In this document: piece by piece, positions 41,874-49,567 of the stretch
Position numbering within the stretch: the stretch's first letter is position 1
Layout of the letters: each line of letters begins with the position of its first letter
Assembly: GCA_020634885.1 (NCBI GenBank)
Contig: JACKAW010000008.1
Span: forward strand, 1-64,000
DNA from: Anaerolineales bacterium
GTDB lineage: Bacteria; Chloroflexota; Anaerolineae; Anaerolineales; Villigracilaceae
Length of the DNA: 64,000 bases
Reading direction: 5' to 3'
Notes under the pieces: generated by a model
Told to the model about the DNA's origin: nothing
Databases searched by the model: none
Seen by the model: only the letters and a program-made list of their open reading frames with translations
Made by a program: the position numbers and the translations under genes

Positions 41874-43472
41874 CTATTTGCCCGGGATATCGTCCAAGCC
41901 CTGTCTTTGGCGGGTTTGGCGGATGTAATCGCGCACCAGTTGAGAAGGGTGGGGCTGGGTTCCACCCATGATCAGGTATCCGGGTGCCCAAAAATCACCA
42001 GAGGGGTTTTCCCTTTTTAGGCGTACAAAATCTGCAAATATCTTTTCAGAAGTTTGCTGGCGTATGATGCGCATAAGGTGACCCGGTGATGTGTTTGGCT
42101 GCACATTCACCACCCATTGCAAATACTCGGGGCGTACAGCCAGGAATTCCAACCGCCAGCCAAACGCCACGCAGATATTTGGCAGCCAGTTGCTGAGGTG
42201 ATCTGAGAGATCGCCTGTCAGGTAATGGGATGTAAAGCGCGGCACAAGCAGACATGCATAAGTCAGGTGGTATAGACCCGCCGAAACAGGTTCTGAAGTG
42301 AGCTTCTTTGAAGCGTCGGTGGTTGCGCTTTCACGGGTCTCATCAGTTTCACCGGGGCGCGGACGGGCAATGGGAGTCTCAGGTCTTGCTTTAGGTTTTG
42401 ATGGAGCGGTCACATCCACTTCATCAAAAATAGATTGTGCATCGTGACGCGGTTCAGATTTTTGGGTTTGCGCCATTTGCTCAATCTGGTTTTTGGTCAT
42501 TGATGGCGATGCTTCACGGCTAAATACAGAAGCGTTAGAAAGCGAGTCTGAAACACGGGTTTGGTTCGGGTCGAAGGTTTCTTTCTGCTTTTTGCGCGGC
42601 AGGTTGAATTCGCGTGTTGTGAGCGGTTCAGGGTTGGGGGCGGGAATATCAGAAAGAATATTTGTGATGGGTGGAATATCCACATCGCTTTCTTCTACTT
42701 CCTGTACAACCTGCTTCCGTTCACTGGTCTCTGTGCCAAAGTCGTTGAGTAATTGATTTGCCTGTGAGCGGATGGTGCTAAAAGGAGTCTCAGCATCAAA
42801 AACAAGCGCAAGCACCGAGTCGGTTGTGAGGCGGGTGGCGTACAACATATGTTCCGCTTTTGTGCTTTCCAAGCGGATAAAGCGCAACAAGTCCGCGCCT
42901 TTTTGACCATCCCAATTGCGGGTAACGGTTTGTGCTACTTCTTTTGCGGCATTTTGAGAAAGACCGCCGGCGTATGCCCAAAGCCCATTCTTCTTTGTGA
43001 TGAGCGCTGCCTGCGCTGAAGATTCAAGCGTAAGCCGGGTGAGGTGTTGGGCTGCTTTGTTTGGGTCGTTCAACCACGGCATGAATTGTGTAGTATTTGA
43101 AGATACTGGTTCTGATACGGGTTGGGGATTACTTAAGGCATTCATAAAATCAGACATTCTAAAAGGTTTACGAACCAGTATCCACGGACGCAGTGTATCA
43201 AATGAAGGGGGAGAACCAGTTTCATCGCAGAGAATGGTGAGGTTAATACTCTTACGCACCGTACGAAGTGCGGCGCCGATCTCTTCAACCCACTCATTGC
43301 CAAGGGCAATATCCAACATGGCGATTGGCGCACCAATTTCATTGGCTTTGACAATGGCAGAAGCCTTATTGTTCACCACATGCACCCGGTAGAATTTTGT
43401 TTCTTCCAGAGCGCGGCGAATGGTCTCGCCAAGGCTTGCGGATGGGGTAACGAGCATTAAATCTGCGGGCAT
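41874..43472 (-). CDS. chimeric protein: receiver-like, Roadblock-like and inactivated IS200/Y1-transposase-like domains
   Basis: 532 residues from ATG 43472. Residues 1-112 are receiver-like: an Asp in AMLDIALGN and KPF are kept but the first acidic pair is lost. About 130-245 resembles a Roadblock/LC7 fold (ESSAQAALITKKNGLWAYAGG, SVLALVFDAETPFSTIRSQ). A charged Ser/Pro-rich linker leads to about 405-525, which follows the IS200/IS605 TnpA pattern: YHLTYACLLVPRF, GWRLEFLAVRPEYLQWVV, MRIIRQQTS, FWAPGYLIM and VRDYIRQ. The catalytic HUH is replaced (EYLQW where DHVHLL is expected), while the Tyr of YIxxQ remains. It should not transpose; nucleic-acid binding is plausible. Start is predicted leaderless. 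Confidence 0.72.
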   Translation of the reverse strand: MPADLMLVTPSASLGETIRRALEETKFYRVHVVNNKASAIVKANEIGAPIAMLDIALGNEWVEEIGAALRTVRKSINLTILCDETGSPPSFDTLRPWILVRKPFRMSDFMNALSNPQPVSEPVSSNTTQFMPWLNDPNKAAQHLTRLTLESSAQAALITKKNGLWAYAGGLSQNAAKEVAQTVTRNWDGQKGADLLRFIRLESTKAEHMLYATRLTTDSVLALVFDAETPFSTIRSQANQLLNDFGTETSERKQVVQEVEESDVDIPPITNILSDIPAPNPEPLTTREFNLPRKKQKETFDPNQTRVSDSLSNASVFSREASPSMTKNQIEQMAQTQKSEPRHDAQSIFDEVDVTAPSKPKARPETPIARPRPGETDETRESATTDASKKLTSEPVSAGLYHLTYACLLVPRFTSHYLTGDLSDHLSNWLPNICVAFGWRLEFLAVRPEYLQWVVNVQPNTSPGHLMRIIRQQTSEKIFADFVRLKRENPSGDFWAPGYLIMGGTQPHPSQLVRDYIRQTRQRQGLDDIPGK

Positions 43473-43479
43473 TGGATAA

Positions 43480-43485
43480 AGTGTA
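43480..43485 (-). promoter_or_regulatory. -10 box for the chimeric receiver/TnpA-like gene
   Basis: On the minus strand TACACT ends 7 nt before ATG 43472; the mRNA would be leaderless. Confidence 0.4.
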
Positions 43486-43552
43486 TCACTTCTAGAAATC
43501 ACCTGCAAGGACAGCGGCTGGAATTTAGATGGTTTTTTAGAGGTTTGGACGT

Positions 43553-44116
43553 TTATTTTCCCGTTTTGTACTCGCCCAGGGTATCTTTGATGCCCAAAAG
43601 AGCCATCAACACATCTTGCGGAATATCCGCATCGGGCAGATCCACCTTGTAAAGCTGATCGTTTTCGGCACGTTCACGCAGGTTTTTCCACAATAAATTG
43701 CGTTCTTCGCCCTCAACCACCAGATCGTTTAGCGTCTTTGCATGGAGTAAATATTCGCCCGTGGAATAAAGAAAGGTCAACCGCTTCCATTTATCAGTTT
43801 TGACCGATTCTTTTAACTTCTCCAATCCGCCTAACTGAATTTTGAAATACTCCTCTTTGGCTCTGGGATGATTGGCTTCATCTTTGAGTAATTCGCCCCT
43901 CGTGGTTAACTCGTGCCCCCGAACCTGAGCAATGTACTCGACTTGTCCGCCTCTTTCTCCGAAGGAATTGGGTTGGTAAAACGCGAGATAATCCACGCTG
44001 ACAACTTTTGGCGCCGACCTAAGCGGAATGCGATACCACCCCAACAGACGCGCGATCTCCAAATCTCGCGGCGAGGGCAATAGACAAACGAGAACCAAGT
44101 CTGTGGGTTTGAGCAT
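43553..44116 (-). CDS. conserved protein of unknown function
   Basis: 187 residues starting MLKPTDLVLVCLLPSPRDLEIARLLGWYRIPLRSAP, soluble, mixed alpha/beta, rich in charged residues. A conserved-looking stretch RLTFLYSTGEYLLHAKTLNDLVV follows. I recognise no catalytic motif. Because the first 60 residues look like a recognisable unit (Trp, Tyr, Pro rich), it may be a single small domain with a helical tail. It is transcribed divergently from the membrane protein at 44139 from a shared palindromic -10. Confidence 0.7.
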   Translation of the reverse strand: MLKPTDLVLVCLLPSPRDLEIARLLGWYRIPLRSAPKVVSVDYLAFYQPNSFGERGGQVEYIAQVRGHELTTRGELLKDEANHPRAKEEYFKIQLGGLEKLKESVKTDKWKRLTFLYSTGEYLLHAKTLNDLVVEGEERNLLWKNLRERAENDQLYKVDLPDADIPQDVLMALLGIKDTLGEYKTGK

Positions 44117-44122
44117 GGGGTA

Positions 44123-44130
44123 ATTATAAT
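44123..44130. promoter_or_regulatory. palindromic octamer giving -10 boxes on both strands
   Basis: ATTATAAT is its own complement, so TATAAT reads on both strands (44125-44130 plus, 44123-44128 minus). The divergent ATGs lie 8 nt and 6 nt away, so both mRNAs would be leaderless and only one polymerase could occupy the site at a time. Confidence 0.6.
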
Positions 44131-44138
44131 ATTAGGCT

Positions 44139-44765
44139 ATGTTCAATATCACTTCTCCCTACGAACGAATCACCGCATGGACAGATGTTGCCCTCGGCTT
44201 GCTTTCTGGCTATTTCGCATTTCAACTGGCGCAGGTTTCAGGGTTCAAGGCTCAGGTTTGGGCATGGACGTTTGACTTGCTGGCATTTTCCTCCTTCCTT
44301 GGCGCCATTGCCCACGGGTTTGAAATGTCGCAAAAAGCGAATGACCGCTGGTGGATGCCGCTGAATCTCTCGCTCGGTTTGGCGCTGGGACTCTTCGTGA
44401 TCGGCGCTTTATTTGACCTGAGCGGTGAGTCTGTTGCGCGGATGGTTCTGCCGATCATGCTTGCAGTGGGTGTGGGTTTCTTCCTTTTCACCCTGTGGAA
44501 GCCGGGTTCGTTCATGACCTTCATTGCCTATGAAGCAGTGGCAATGTTGTTCGCGCTTGGCGTGTATGGTTATCTTTTATTCACAGGAAAACTTGCAGGC
44601 GCAGGTTGGATGGTGGCAGGAATTTCCGTCACTATTTTGGCTGCCGTGGTGCAGGCAACCGGAAAAGCAGGCAGAGGCATCTTCTGGTATTTTGATAATA
44701 ACGGGGTCTTTCACCTGATCCAGATGGCGGGAGTGATTTTGTTGTTTGTAGGATTGGCAAAATAA
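44139..44765 (+). CDS. seven-helix-type membrane protein of unknown function
   Basis: 208 residues, about six to seven hydrophobic helices (TDVALGLLSGYFAFQLAQVSG, FDLLAFSSFLGAIAHGF, LGLALGLFVIGALFDLSG, VLPIMLAVGVGFFLFTLW, FIAYEAVAMLFALGVYGYLL, VAGISVTILAAVVQATG, FHLIQMAGVILLFVGLA). Histidines in AHGFEM and NGVFHLIQM lie near helix ends, recalling the ceramidase/CREST-like superfamily, but the match is too weak to assign. It is divergent from the gene at 44116. Confidence 0.7.
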   Translation: MFNITSPYERITAWTDVALGLLSGYFAFQLAQVSGFKAQVWAWTFDLLAFSSFLGAIAHGFEMSQKANDRWWMPLNLSLGLALGLFVIGALFDLSGESVARMVLPIMLAVGVGFFLFTLWKPGSFMTFIAYEAVAMLFALGVYGYLLFTGKLAGAGWMVAGISVTILAAVVQATGKAGRGIFWYFDNNGVFHLIQMAGVILLFVGLAK

Positions 44766-44802
44766 TTTATCTGTGAACATTATTATGGTTGAAAAATAGA
44801 AA

Positions 44803-44834
44803 GTGGAAAGTGACAACTACTTATCACTTTCCAC
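44803..44834. repeat. 11-bp inverted repeat after the membrane protein gene
   Basis: GTGGAAAGTGA (44803-44813) and TCACTTTCCAC (44824-44834) form a perfect stem with a 10-nt loop; it could end transcription of the upstream gene although no T run follows. Confidence 0.5.
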
Positions 44835-44850
44835 TCACATATAATGCCCA

Positions 44851-44900
44851 CGGTCACAAATTGCGCGTTCCCCTTCTCAAAAAAGCGCAATTTGTGACCG
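44851..44900. repeat. 16-bp perfect inverted repeat with 18-nt loop
   Basis: CGGTCACAAATTGCGC (44851-44866) and its complement (44885-44900). It lies between convergent genes. A C-rich then A-rich loop (GTTCCCCTTCTCAAAAAA) does not resemble a terminator. Confidence 0.7.
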
Positions 44901-44930
44901 CGCTGGGTATAATTTGAACTTGTAAGAAAA

Positions 44931-46397
44931 TTAAACCAACCCAACTTCCTTGTTGAACTCGTTGATCAATTCATCAATTTCATCAGCCTGTGTCTGGACG
45001 CTGGTCCAATAATCGGGCTGGTACCATTGATTCTGAATTTCTTCGTATGTCTTGCCCTGTTGCTCAACCCAGGTGTAATACTTCAGGTTATGCACGCGGC
45101 GGCGGTCGGGGTAGCGCAGTTCGAGCATATTATCGGTGGACTGACCATGCAAGTAACGGGCGAAATCTGCGGCGGCATCGCGTTCGCTATATTCGCCGAA
45201 TTCCTGGTGCATTTCATGCAGACGGGAACGGTAGAGTTCCATCGAGTCGGTGGCGACGGTGAACATGATGTCGTTCTCGTCCATCTCGTAGTATTTGGCG
45301 GCTTTGATGGCGGAAAGAACGTTCGAGATGCCGGAGAAACCGAATAGGTCTAGGTTGGCAATAACCGATTCTGAGACACCTTTTTCTGCGAGCAGGGCGC
45401 GTCCGTTCTCTTCGTTGAAGAGGCGTGCAATGTTCACTACGGCGTTATCGTCAATGGCGGTGACCATATCGGTGTTTTTGGCATTGTGTACCCAGGGTAC
45501 ATGCTTGTCGCCGATGCCTTCGATACGATGCGAACCAAAGCCGTTTTCAAGCAGGGTCGGGCATTGCAGGGCTTCGCTGGCGACGATCTTGCTATCGGGG
45601 TAAAGTTTTTTCATGTAATCGCCAGAGGCAATCGTACCAGCCGAGCCGGTGGCAGATGCCATGCCGCGATAGCGTCCGTTGGGACCGGCAACCTGTTTGA
45701 GCACTTCTTCCATGGCGTGACCGGTGACTTCGAAGTGCCAGAGGTAGTTGCCGAATTCCTGGAACTGGTCGAAGATCATCAGGTCTTGACCGGAGTTGCG
45801 TAGTTCCCAGCATTTGTCAAAAATTTCTTTCACGTTCGATTCGGAACCGGGGGTTTTGATGGTTTCACCGGCAACCTTTGCCAGCCACTCGAAGCGTTCT
45901 TTCGACATGCCTTCGGGCAAAATGGCAATGGATTCACATGCCAGCAGTGCGGAGTCGTAGGCGCCGCCACGGCAGTAATTGCCCGTGGAGGGCCATACCG
46001 CTTTTTGGGTGGTTGGGTCAAATTGACCGGTGACCAGACGCGGCACCAAACACGAGAACGCAGCGCCGACTTTGTGTGCGCCAGTGGGGAACCACTTGCC
46101 GACGATGGCAATAATGCGCGCCTTGACCCCCGTCAGCGAAGAGGGAAGCTCGACGAAGTTGACTCCGCCAAACGTCCCGCCTGAAGCGGTGGGTTGGTTA
46201 TGCCAGTTAATGCGGAAGAGGTTGCGGGGGTGAATATCCCACAATCCGATTCCCTTCAATTCATCCTTGATCTTGGCAGGGATCTTTGATGGGTCTTTCA
46301 TTTGTGCGTAGGTGGGGATGATGATGTTGCGTTCTTTGGCGCGTTGAATGGCGCGTGCGCGACGATCTTTGTGAATGGTCAGGTCAATATGGGTCAT
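44931..46397 (-). CDS. PLP-dependent enzyme of the tryptophan-synthase-beta/cysteine-synthase superfamily
   Basis: 488 residues behind a strong AGGAGG 8 nt before the ATG. Fold-type II features are the PLP Lys in PTGAHKVGAAF, the Asn-rich STGNYCRGGAYDSALLA and the phosphate loop ATGSAGTIASGDYMKK. The 100-residue N-terminal and C-terminal extensions exceed cysteine synthase. Related proteins are annotated only as pyridoxal-5-phosphate-dependent protein subunit beta, and the reaction is unknown. It stands alone on this strand. Confidence 0.85.
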   Translation of the reverse strand: MTHIDLTIHKDRRARAIQRAKERNIIIPTYAQMKDPSKIPAKIKDELKGIGLWDIHPRNLFRINWHNQPTASGGTFGGVNFVELPSSLTGVKARIIAIVGKWFPTGAHKVGAAFSCLVPRLVTGQFDPTTQKAVWPSTGNYCRGGAYDSALLACESIAILPEGMSKERFEWLAKVAGETIKTPGSESNVKEIFDKCWELRNSGQDLMIFDQFQEFGNYLWHFEVTGHAMEEVLKQVAGPNGRYRGMASATGSAGTIASGDYMKKLYPDSKIVASEALQCPTLLENGFGSHRIEGIGDKHVPWVHNAKNTDMVTAIDDNAVVNIARLFNEENGRALLAEKGVSESVIANLDLFGFSGISNVLSAIKAAKYYEMDENDIMFTVATDSMELYRSRLHEMHQEFGEYSERDAAADFARYLHGQSTDNMLELRYPDRRRVHNLKYYTWVEQQGKTYEEIQNQWYQPDYWTSVQTQADEIDELINEFNKEVGLV

Positions 46398-46511
46398 TTG
46401 GGAGCCTCCTGAAATTTGTCAGACAACTTGGATTATACCTCGCAACGGGATAAATGGGTCATTTCTTTGCAAGGCTGAATTAATTATAGTGATTTTGGAA
46501 AGGAGTGCCTA

Positions 46512-46949
46512 ATGAATAATGCCAAGACCACCGCTATTTCTGGCTGCATTATTTGGTTCGTGCTGATCTCAGTCGTTGCCACTTGTGTGATGCCAGTATT
46601 TTATGTCGTAGGGATGTTCAGTTCTTATAGCGACTTTGCGATTCAGACCGTGGGGGAGTGGATATGCCCCGAAGGAACCACGCCGACCAGTTATTCGTAC
46701 CAGACAATGATGCCCAGTGATAATGGATTTGACGAACCCGCCATGGCGTACGAACTCCATTGTGTGAACCCCGATGGGACATTATCTAAAAACGACCCAA
46801 TCATGTATTCGTTTATTTGGGTTGGTTTGTGTCTGTTGCTGGGCGCGATCATTTCGGGTTTGCTGACATTTGCCATTTCTGTCCCTGGCGGGATGCTGGT
46901 AACGAAGGTGGTAAATTTGCTGTTTGGAAAAAAGCCTGTGCAGAATTAA
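46512..46949 (+). CDS. small two-span membrane protein
   Basis: 145 residues with GGAAAGGAGTG as ribosome binding site. Helix one (GCIIWFVLISVVATCVMPVFYVVGMF) and helix two (MYSFIWVGLCLLLGAIISGLLTFAISV) enclose an exposed loop with two cysteines (WICPEGTTPTSY, LHCVNPDG) that may form a disulfide outside the cell. The family is not known to me. Its stop overlaps a hairpin shared with the convergent nitroreductase gene. Confidence 0.65.
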   Translation: MNNAKTTAISGCIIWFVLISVVATCVMPVFYVVGMFSSYSDFAIQTVGEWICPEGTTPTSYSYQTMMPSDNGFDEPAMAYELHCVNPDGTLSKNDPIMYSFIWVGLCLLLGAIISGLLTFAISVPGGMLVTKVVNLLFGKKPVQN

Positions 46950-46975
46950 AAAGCAGCCGTGCAAACCTGCTTTTT
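46948..46975. terminator. bidirectional terminator between convergent genes
   Basis: AAAAAGCAG (46948-46956) and CTGCTTTTT (46967-46975). Both stop codons lie in the arms. Confidence 0.8.
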
Positions 46976-47486
46976 ACCACCGATCCCAGTGAACGACATC
47001 TGCCAAAGAAACCCGTCCGCCTTTCTTTGGCGGTGCGGATAACTTCGTTTCTTCGAGCGGATACCCAAACGACAGCGCAATGCGCAAATGCCATTCGGCT
47101 GGGAAGCCTAAAATACCGCGCGCCTTCTCAGGCTCATAGATCGAAGCCGGAACCGAGCCGACGCCCAACTCCCATGCCGCCAACTGCATAAAAGCCGCCG
47201 CCTGACCCGCATCGAACATGATCTGGAACTTTTCACTTGGGTTCGGTGTAAGAATTGCCACACCCATTGCCGCACCTGCCAAATGTCCCGCCCACTCGCC
47301 GCAGGTGGAAAGTTCTTTTAAGACAGCTTTATCTCGAATGGCAATGAATTGCCACGTCTGCGTATTTTTTGAAGATTGCGACCGCCGCCCTGCATTCAAG
47401 ATCGCCTTCACCACGTCATCGGGCAGCGATGTATCCGCAAATTTCCGCACAGCCCTCTTCAAACGAATTGCATCAGAAACATTCAT
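46974..47486 (-). CDS. nitroreductase-family FMN protein
   Basis: 170 residues from ATG 47486, with GAGGTG before; an upstream ATG at 47513 overlaps the palindrome. The family features are DAIRLKRAVRKFADTSLPDDVVKAIL near the N-terminus (FMN phosphate contacts RxxRxF), AGRRSQSSKNTQTWQFIAI, DAGQAAAFMQLAAWELGVGSVPAS and LRIALSFGYP. The protein reduces nitro- or quinone-like compounds with NAD(P)H as an FMN dimer. The physiological substrate is unknown. Confidence 0.9.
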   Translation of the reverse strand: MNVSDAIRLKRAVRKFADTSLPDDVVKAILNAGRRSQSSKNTQTWQFIAIRDKAVLKELSTCGEWAGHLAGAAMGVAILTPNPSEKFQIMFDAGQAAAFMQLAAWELGVGSVPASIYEPEKARGILGFPAEWHLRIALSFGYPLEETKLSAPPKKGGRVSLADVVHWDRW

Positions 47487-47504
47487 ATTCACCTCTTGCA
47501 TTCC

Positions 47505-47532
47505 GTATAACAAGTCTATAGACTTGTTCTAC
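47505..47532. repeat. 28-bp palindrome, GTAGAACAAGTCTA family, copy 1
   Basis: Centre CTATAG; one mismatch from the perfect palindrome at 58734-58761 (GTATAAC instead of GTAGAAC). It lies between divergent genes and upstream of the -10 box of the membrane protein gene. Confidence 0.85.
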
Positions 47533-47543
47533 TCTACTCAAAG

Positions 47544-47549
47544 TATAAT
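47544..47549 (+). promoter_or_regulatory. -10 box for a leaderless membrane-protein mRNA
   Basis: TATAAT ends 7 nt before ATG 47557. Confidence 0.5.
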
Positions 47550-47556
47550 TCACCTA

Positions 47557-47970
47557 ATGAATGAAGAACTTCAGTTCAAACCTTTTGGTTTATCAGCGCT
47601 TGCCCTTGCGCTTATTGGCTGGGGCGGTTTGTATTTGATCCTTGTATTTACCCTCCCGCTCGTCTGGGCACGTTGGGGATTTTTCGTCCTCCTGCTCATG
47701 GCGCTCACTGGCACGGCGCTGCCCCTCGTTTTTTTTCTACACCAACGTTTTCCCGAAACCCCGCCCGCCGACGCCAACATCATCATCCGTCAAGCCATGT
47801 GGGTGGGCGTGTATGGCGCCACCCTGGCTTGGCTGCAACTCGGTCGCCTCGTCACGCTCTACGTTATTCTCGGTCTCGCAGGCGGGCTGATCGCCGCCGA
47901 GTACTTCATCCGCATCCGCGAAAAAGCCAGCCGCCGCCCATCTGCCTATCAAGATGACAATGCTTCGTAA
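47557..47970 (+). CDS. small membrane protein upstream of selA
   Basis: 137 residues from ATG 47557; the frame is open further upstream but would pass through the promoter and palindrome. Four hydrophobic segments are visible (ALALALIGWGGLYLILVF, WGFFVLLLMALTGTALPLVFFLH, AMWVGVYGATLAWLQL, LVTLYVILGLAGGLIAAEYF). I recognise no motif. Its end overlaps the selA start by 17 nt in another frame, suggesting co-translation. Confidence 0.7.
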   Translation: MNEELQFKPFGLSALALALIGWGGLYLILVFTLPLVWARWGFFVLLLMALTGTALPLVFFLHQRFPETPPADANIIIRQAMWVGVYGATLAWLQLGRLVTLYVILGLAGGLIAAEYFIRIREKASRRPSAYQDDNAS

Positions 47971-49312
47971 TCTCCCCTCTGTTGAGCAACTTCTTAAAAC
48001 CGAAACGACCGCGCGACTCATCGCGCAATTCGGTCGTCCGTTAACCCTGGATGCGCTCCGAAACACATTGGATGAAATTCGCGCGCGCTTCAAACTTAAT
48101 CTCGAAGCTGAGTTGCCATCTATTGACCTGATCCTCACCCAAACAGAATCCACCCTCAGCGCATGGACGGCTTCAACGCTGTTTCCCGTTATAAATGCCA
48201 CCGGCGTGATTTTGCATACCAACCTTGGGCGTGCCCCCATGAGCGCCGCCACCATCCGCGCCATGGACGTGGTCTCGCGCGGCTACTCCAACCTCGAATT
48301 TGACTTGGAAACCGGCAAGCGCGGTTCACGGCTCATCCATGCGGAGAAACTTCTGCAAAAGCTGACCGGCGCAGAAGCGGCATTGGTTGTCAATAATTGC
48401 GCTTCAGCAGTCTTGCTTACCCTCTCTGCCTTAGCAAATAAAAAACGAGTCGCCATTGCCCGCTCGCAACTGGTTGAGATCGGCGGCGGCTTCCGCGTAC
48501 CCGATGTGATGAAGCAATCTGGCGCGAAACTGGTTGAGATCGGCACCACCAACAAAGTGCGCCTGTCGGATTATGAAACCGCACTCGAAGAATCGGCTGC
48601 CTTGGTCATGCGGGCGCACCGTTCCAACTTCAAGATCGTCGGCTTCACCGAAGAACCAGAGTTCAAAGACATTGTCGAATCGGCACACAAGGCGGGTGTG
48701 CCCGTTGTGGATGACCTCGGCTCGGGCGCACTCTACGACACAGCCAAATATGGCTTCACCCATGAGCCAACTGTGCAAGAATCCATGCACGCCGGTGCAG
48801 ATGTAATTCTCTTCTCTGGCGATAAACTTGTTGGCGGTCCGCAGGCGGGTATCATCATTGGCAAAAAAGCACTGCTCGATAAAATTAAGAAACATCCACT
48901 GGCACGAGCTGTCCGTGCGGATAAGGCTTGTCTGGCGGGGGTCTCTGCCACACTCACACACTATCTCAAAGACGAGGCGGAGCGCGAAATTCCCATCGTG
49001 AGGATGATGTCTCTAACGCCCGAACAGCTCAAAGGTCGGGCTGAGGCGTGGCAGGCTGAGTTGGGGCAGGGGACTGTGGCGAAAGGCGAGTCTACAGTGG
49101 GCGGCGGCTCACTCCCCGATGAATCCACCCCGACCTTTTTGCTTGAACTGCAAGTCAAATCTGCCGAAAAATTTTTACGCGCCCTGCGCAAGAACAATCC
49201 GCCCATCATCGCCCGCACCGAAAACAACAAAATCCTGCTAGACCCGCGCACCGTCCTGCCCGAACAAGAAGGCGCATTGCTGGTTGGGCTGAAGAATTTA
49301 CTAAAAACTTAA
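47954..49312 (+). CDS. selA: L-seryl-tRNA(Sec) selenium transferase SelA
   Basis: 452 residues, full length. The PLP-dependent fold shows NATGVILHTNLGRAPMS, the YSNLEFDLETGKRGSR motif of SelA, DLGSGALYD and the Schiff-base Lys in FSGDKLVGGPQAG. The enzyme converts Ser-tRNA(Sec) to Sec-tRNA(Sec) using selenophosphate, so the organism probably makes selenoproteins. selB, selC and selD are not in the window; a SelA-like enzyme with another task cannot be excluded. Two ATGs (47954 and 47960) are possible starts. Confidence 0.9.
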   Translation: MTMLRNLPSVEQLLKTETTARLIAQFGRPLTLDALRNTLDEIRARFKLNLEAELPSIDLILTQTESTLSAWTASTLFPVINATGVILHTNLGRAPMSAATIRAMDVVSRGYSNLEFDLETGKRGSRLIHAEKLLQKLTGAEAALVVNNCASAVLLTLSALANKKRVAIARSQLVEIGGGFRVPDVMKQSGAKLVEIGTTNKVRLSDYETALEESAALVMRAHRSNFKIVGFTEEPEFKDIVESAHKAGVPVVDDLGSGALYDTAKYGFTHEPTVQESMHAGADVILFSGDKLVGGPQAGIIIGKKALLDKIKKHPLARAVRADKACLAGVSATLTHYLKDEAEREIPIVRMMSLTPEQLKGRAEAWQAELGQGTVAKGESTVGGGSLPDESTPTFLLELQVKSAEKFLRALRKNNPPIIARTENNKILLDPRTVLPEQEGALLVGLKNLLKT

Positions 49313-49533
49313 TGCGAATGTCACGAATTTTCGAAGAATACAAAGCGCTTAGTGAAATTGCCAAAATTCATGAGCAGCAAGCCTTGTCCTATTTGAAAGC
49401 AACGGGACTCGAATTGGCAATTGTTATCAATTTCGGGGCAGGGAAGGTTCAGTCAAGTGGAGTTGTTTTCAAAAATGGGAAACCCAATTTCCCATCCCGC
49501 CCAGTGAACCCTCGTCACCCACAAAAAGACTAA
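49312..49533 (+). pseudogene. GxxExxY-family protein remnant (C-terminal part only)
   Basis: A 73-codon frame overlapping the selA stop (TAATG). Residues 19-50 (KIHEQQALSYLKATGLELAIVINFG) match the C-terminal part of the GxxExxY family, which is normally about 120-130 residues. The family's namesake N-terminal half is absent and the last 20 residues (PVNPRHPQKD) are unrelated to it. The frame sits between inverted repeats at 49313-49333 and 49532-49554. I read it as a decayed element, but translation from its ATG is still possible. Confidence 0.6.
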
Positions 49534-49554
49534 AATTCGTGATATTCGCGTTAA
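49313..49554. repeat. inverted GCGAAT-type repeats bounding the GxxExxY remnant
   Basis: Left AATGCGAATGTCACGAATTT (49313-49332) is matched at the right by AAATTCGTGATATTCGCGTT (49534-49553), with only two differing positions. The repeat ends lie on the selA stop and just before the M24 peptidase site. The same GCGAAT motif recurs at 9901 and 11297. Confidence 0.7.
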
Positions 49555-49567
49555 AAAGGAAAAACAA

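Noticed and set aside
41874..42270. Active IS200/IS605 insertion sequence
   Set aside because: The HUH histidines are missing, the domain is the C-terminus of a larger single-frame protein, and no TnpB or element ends are visible.
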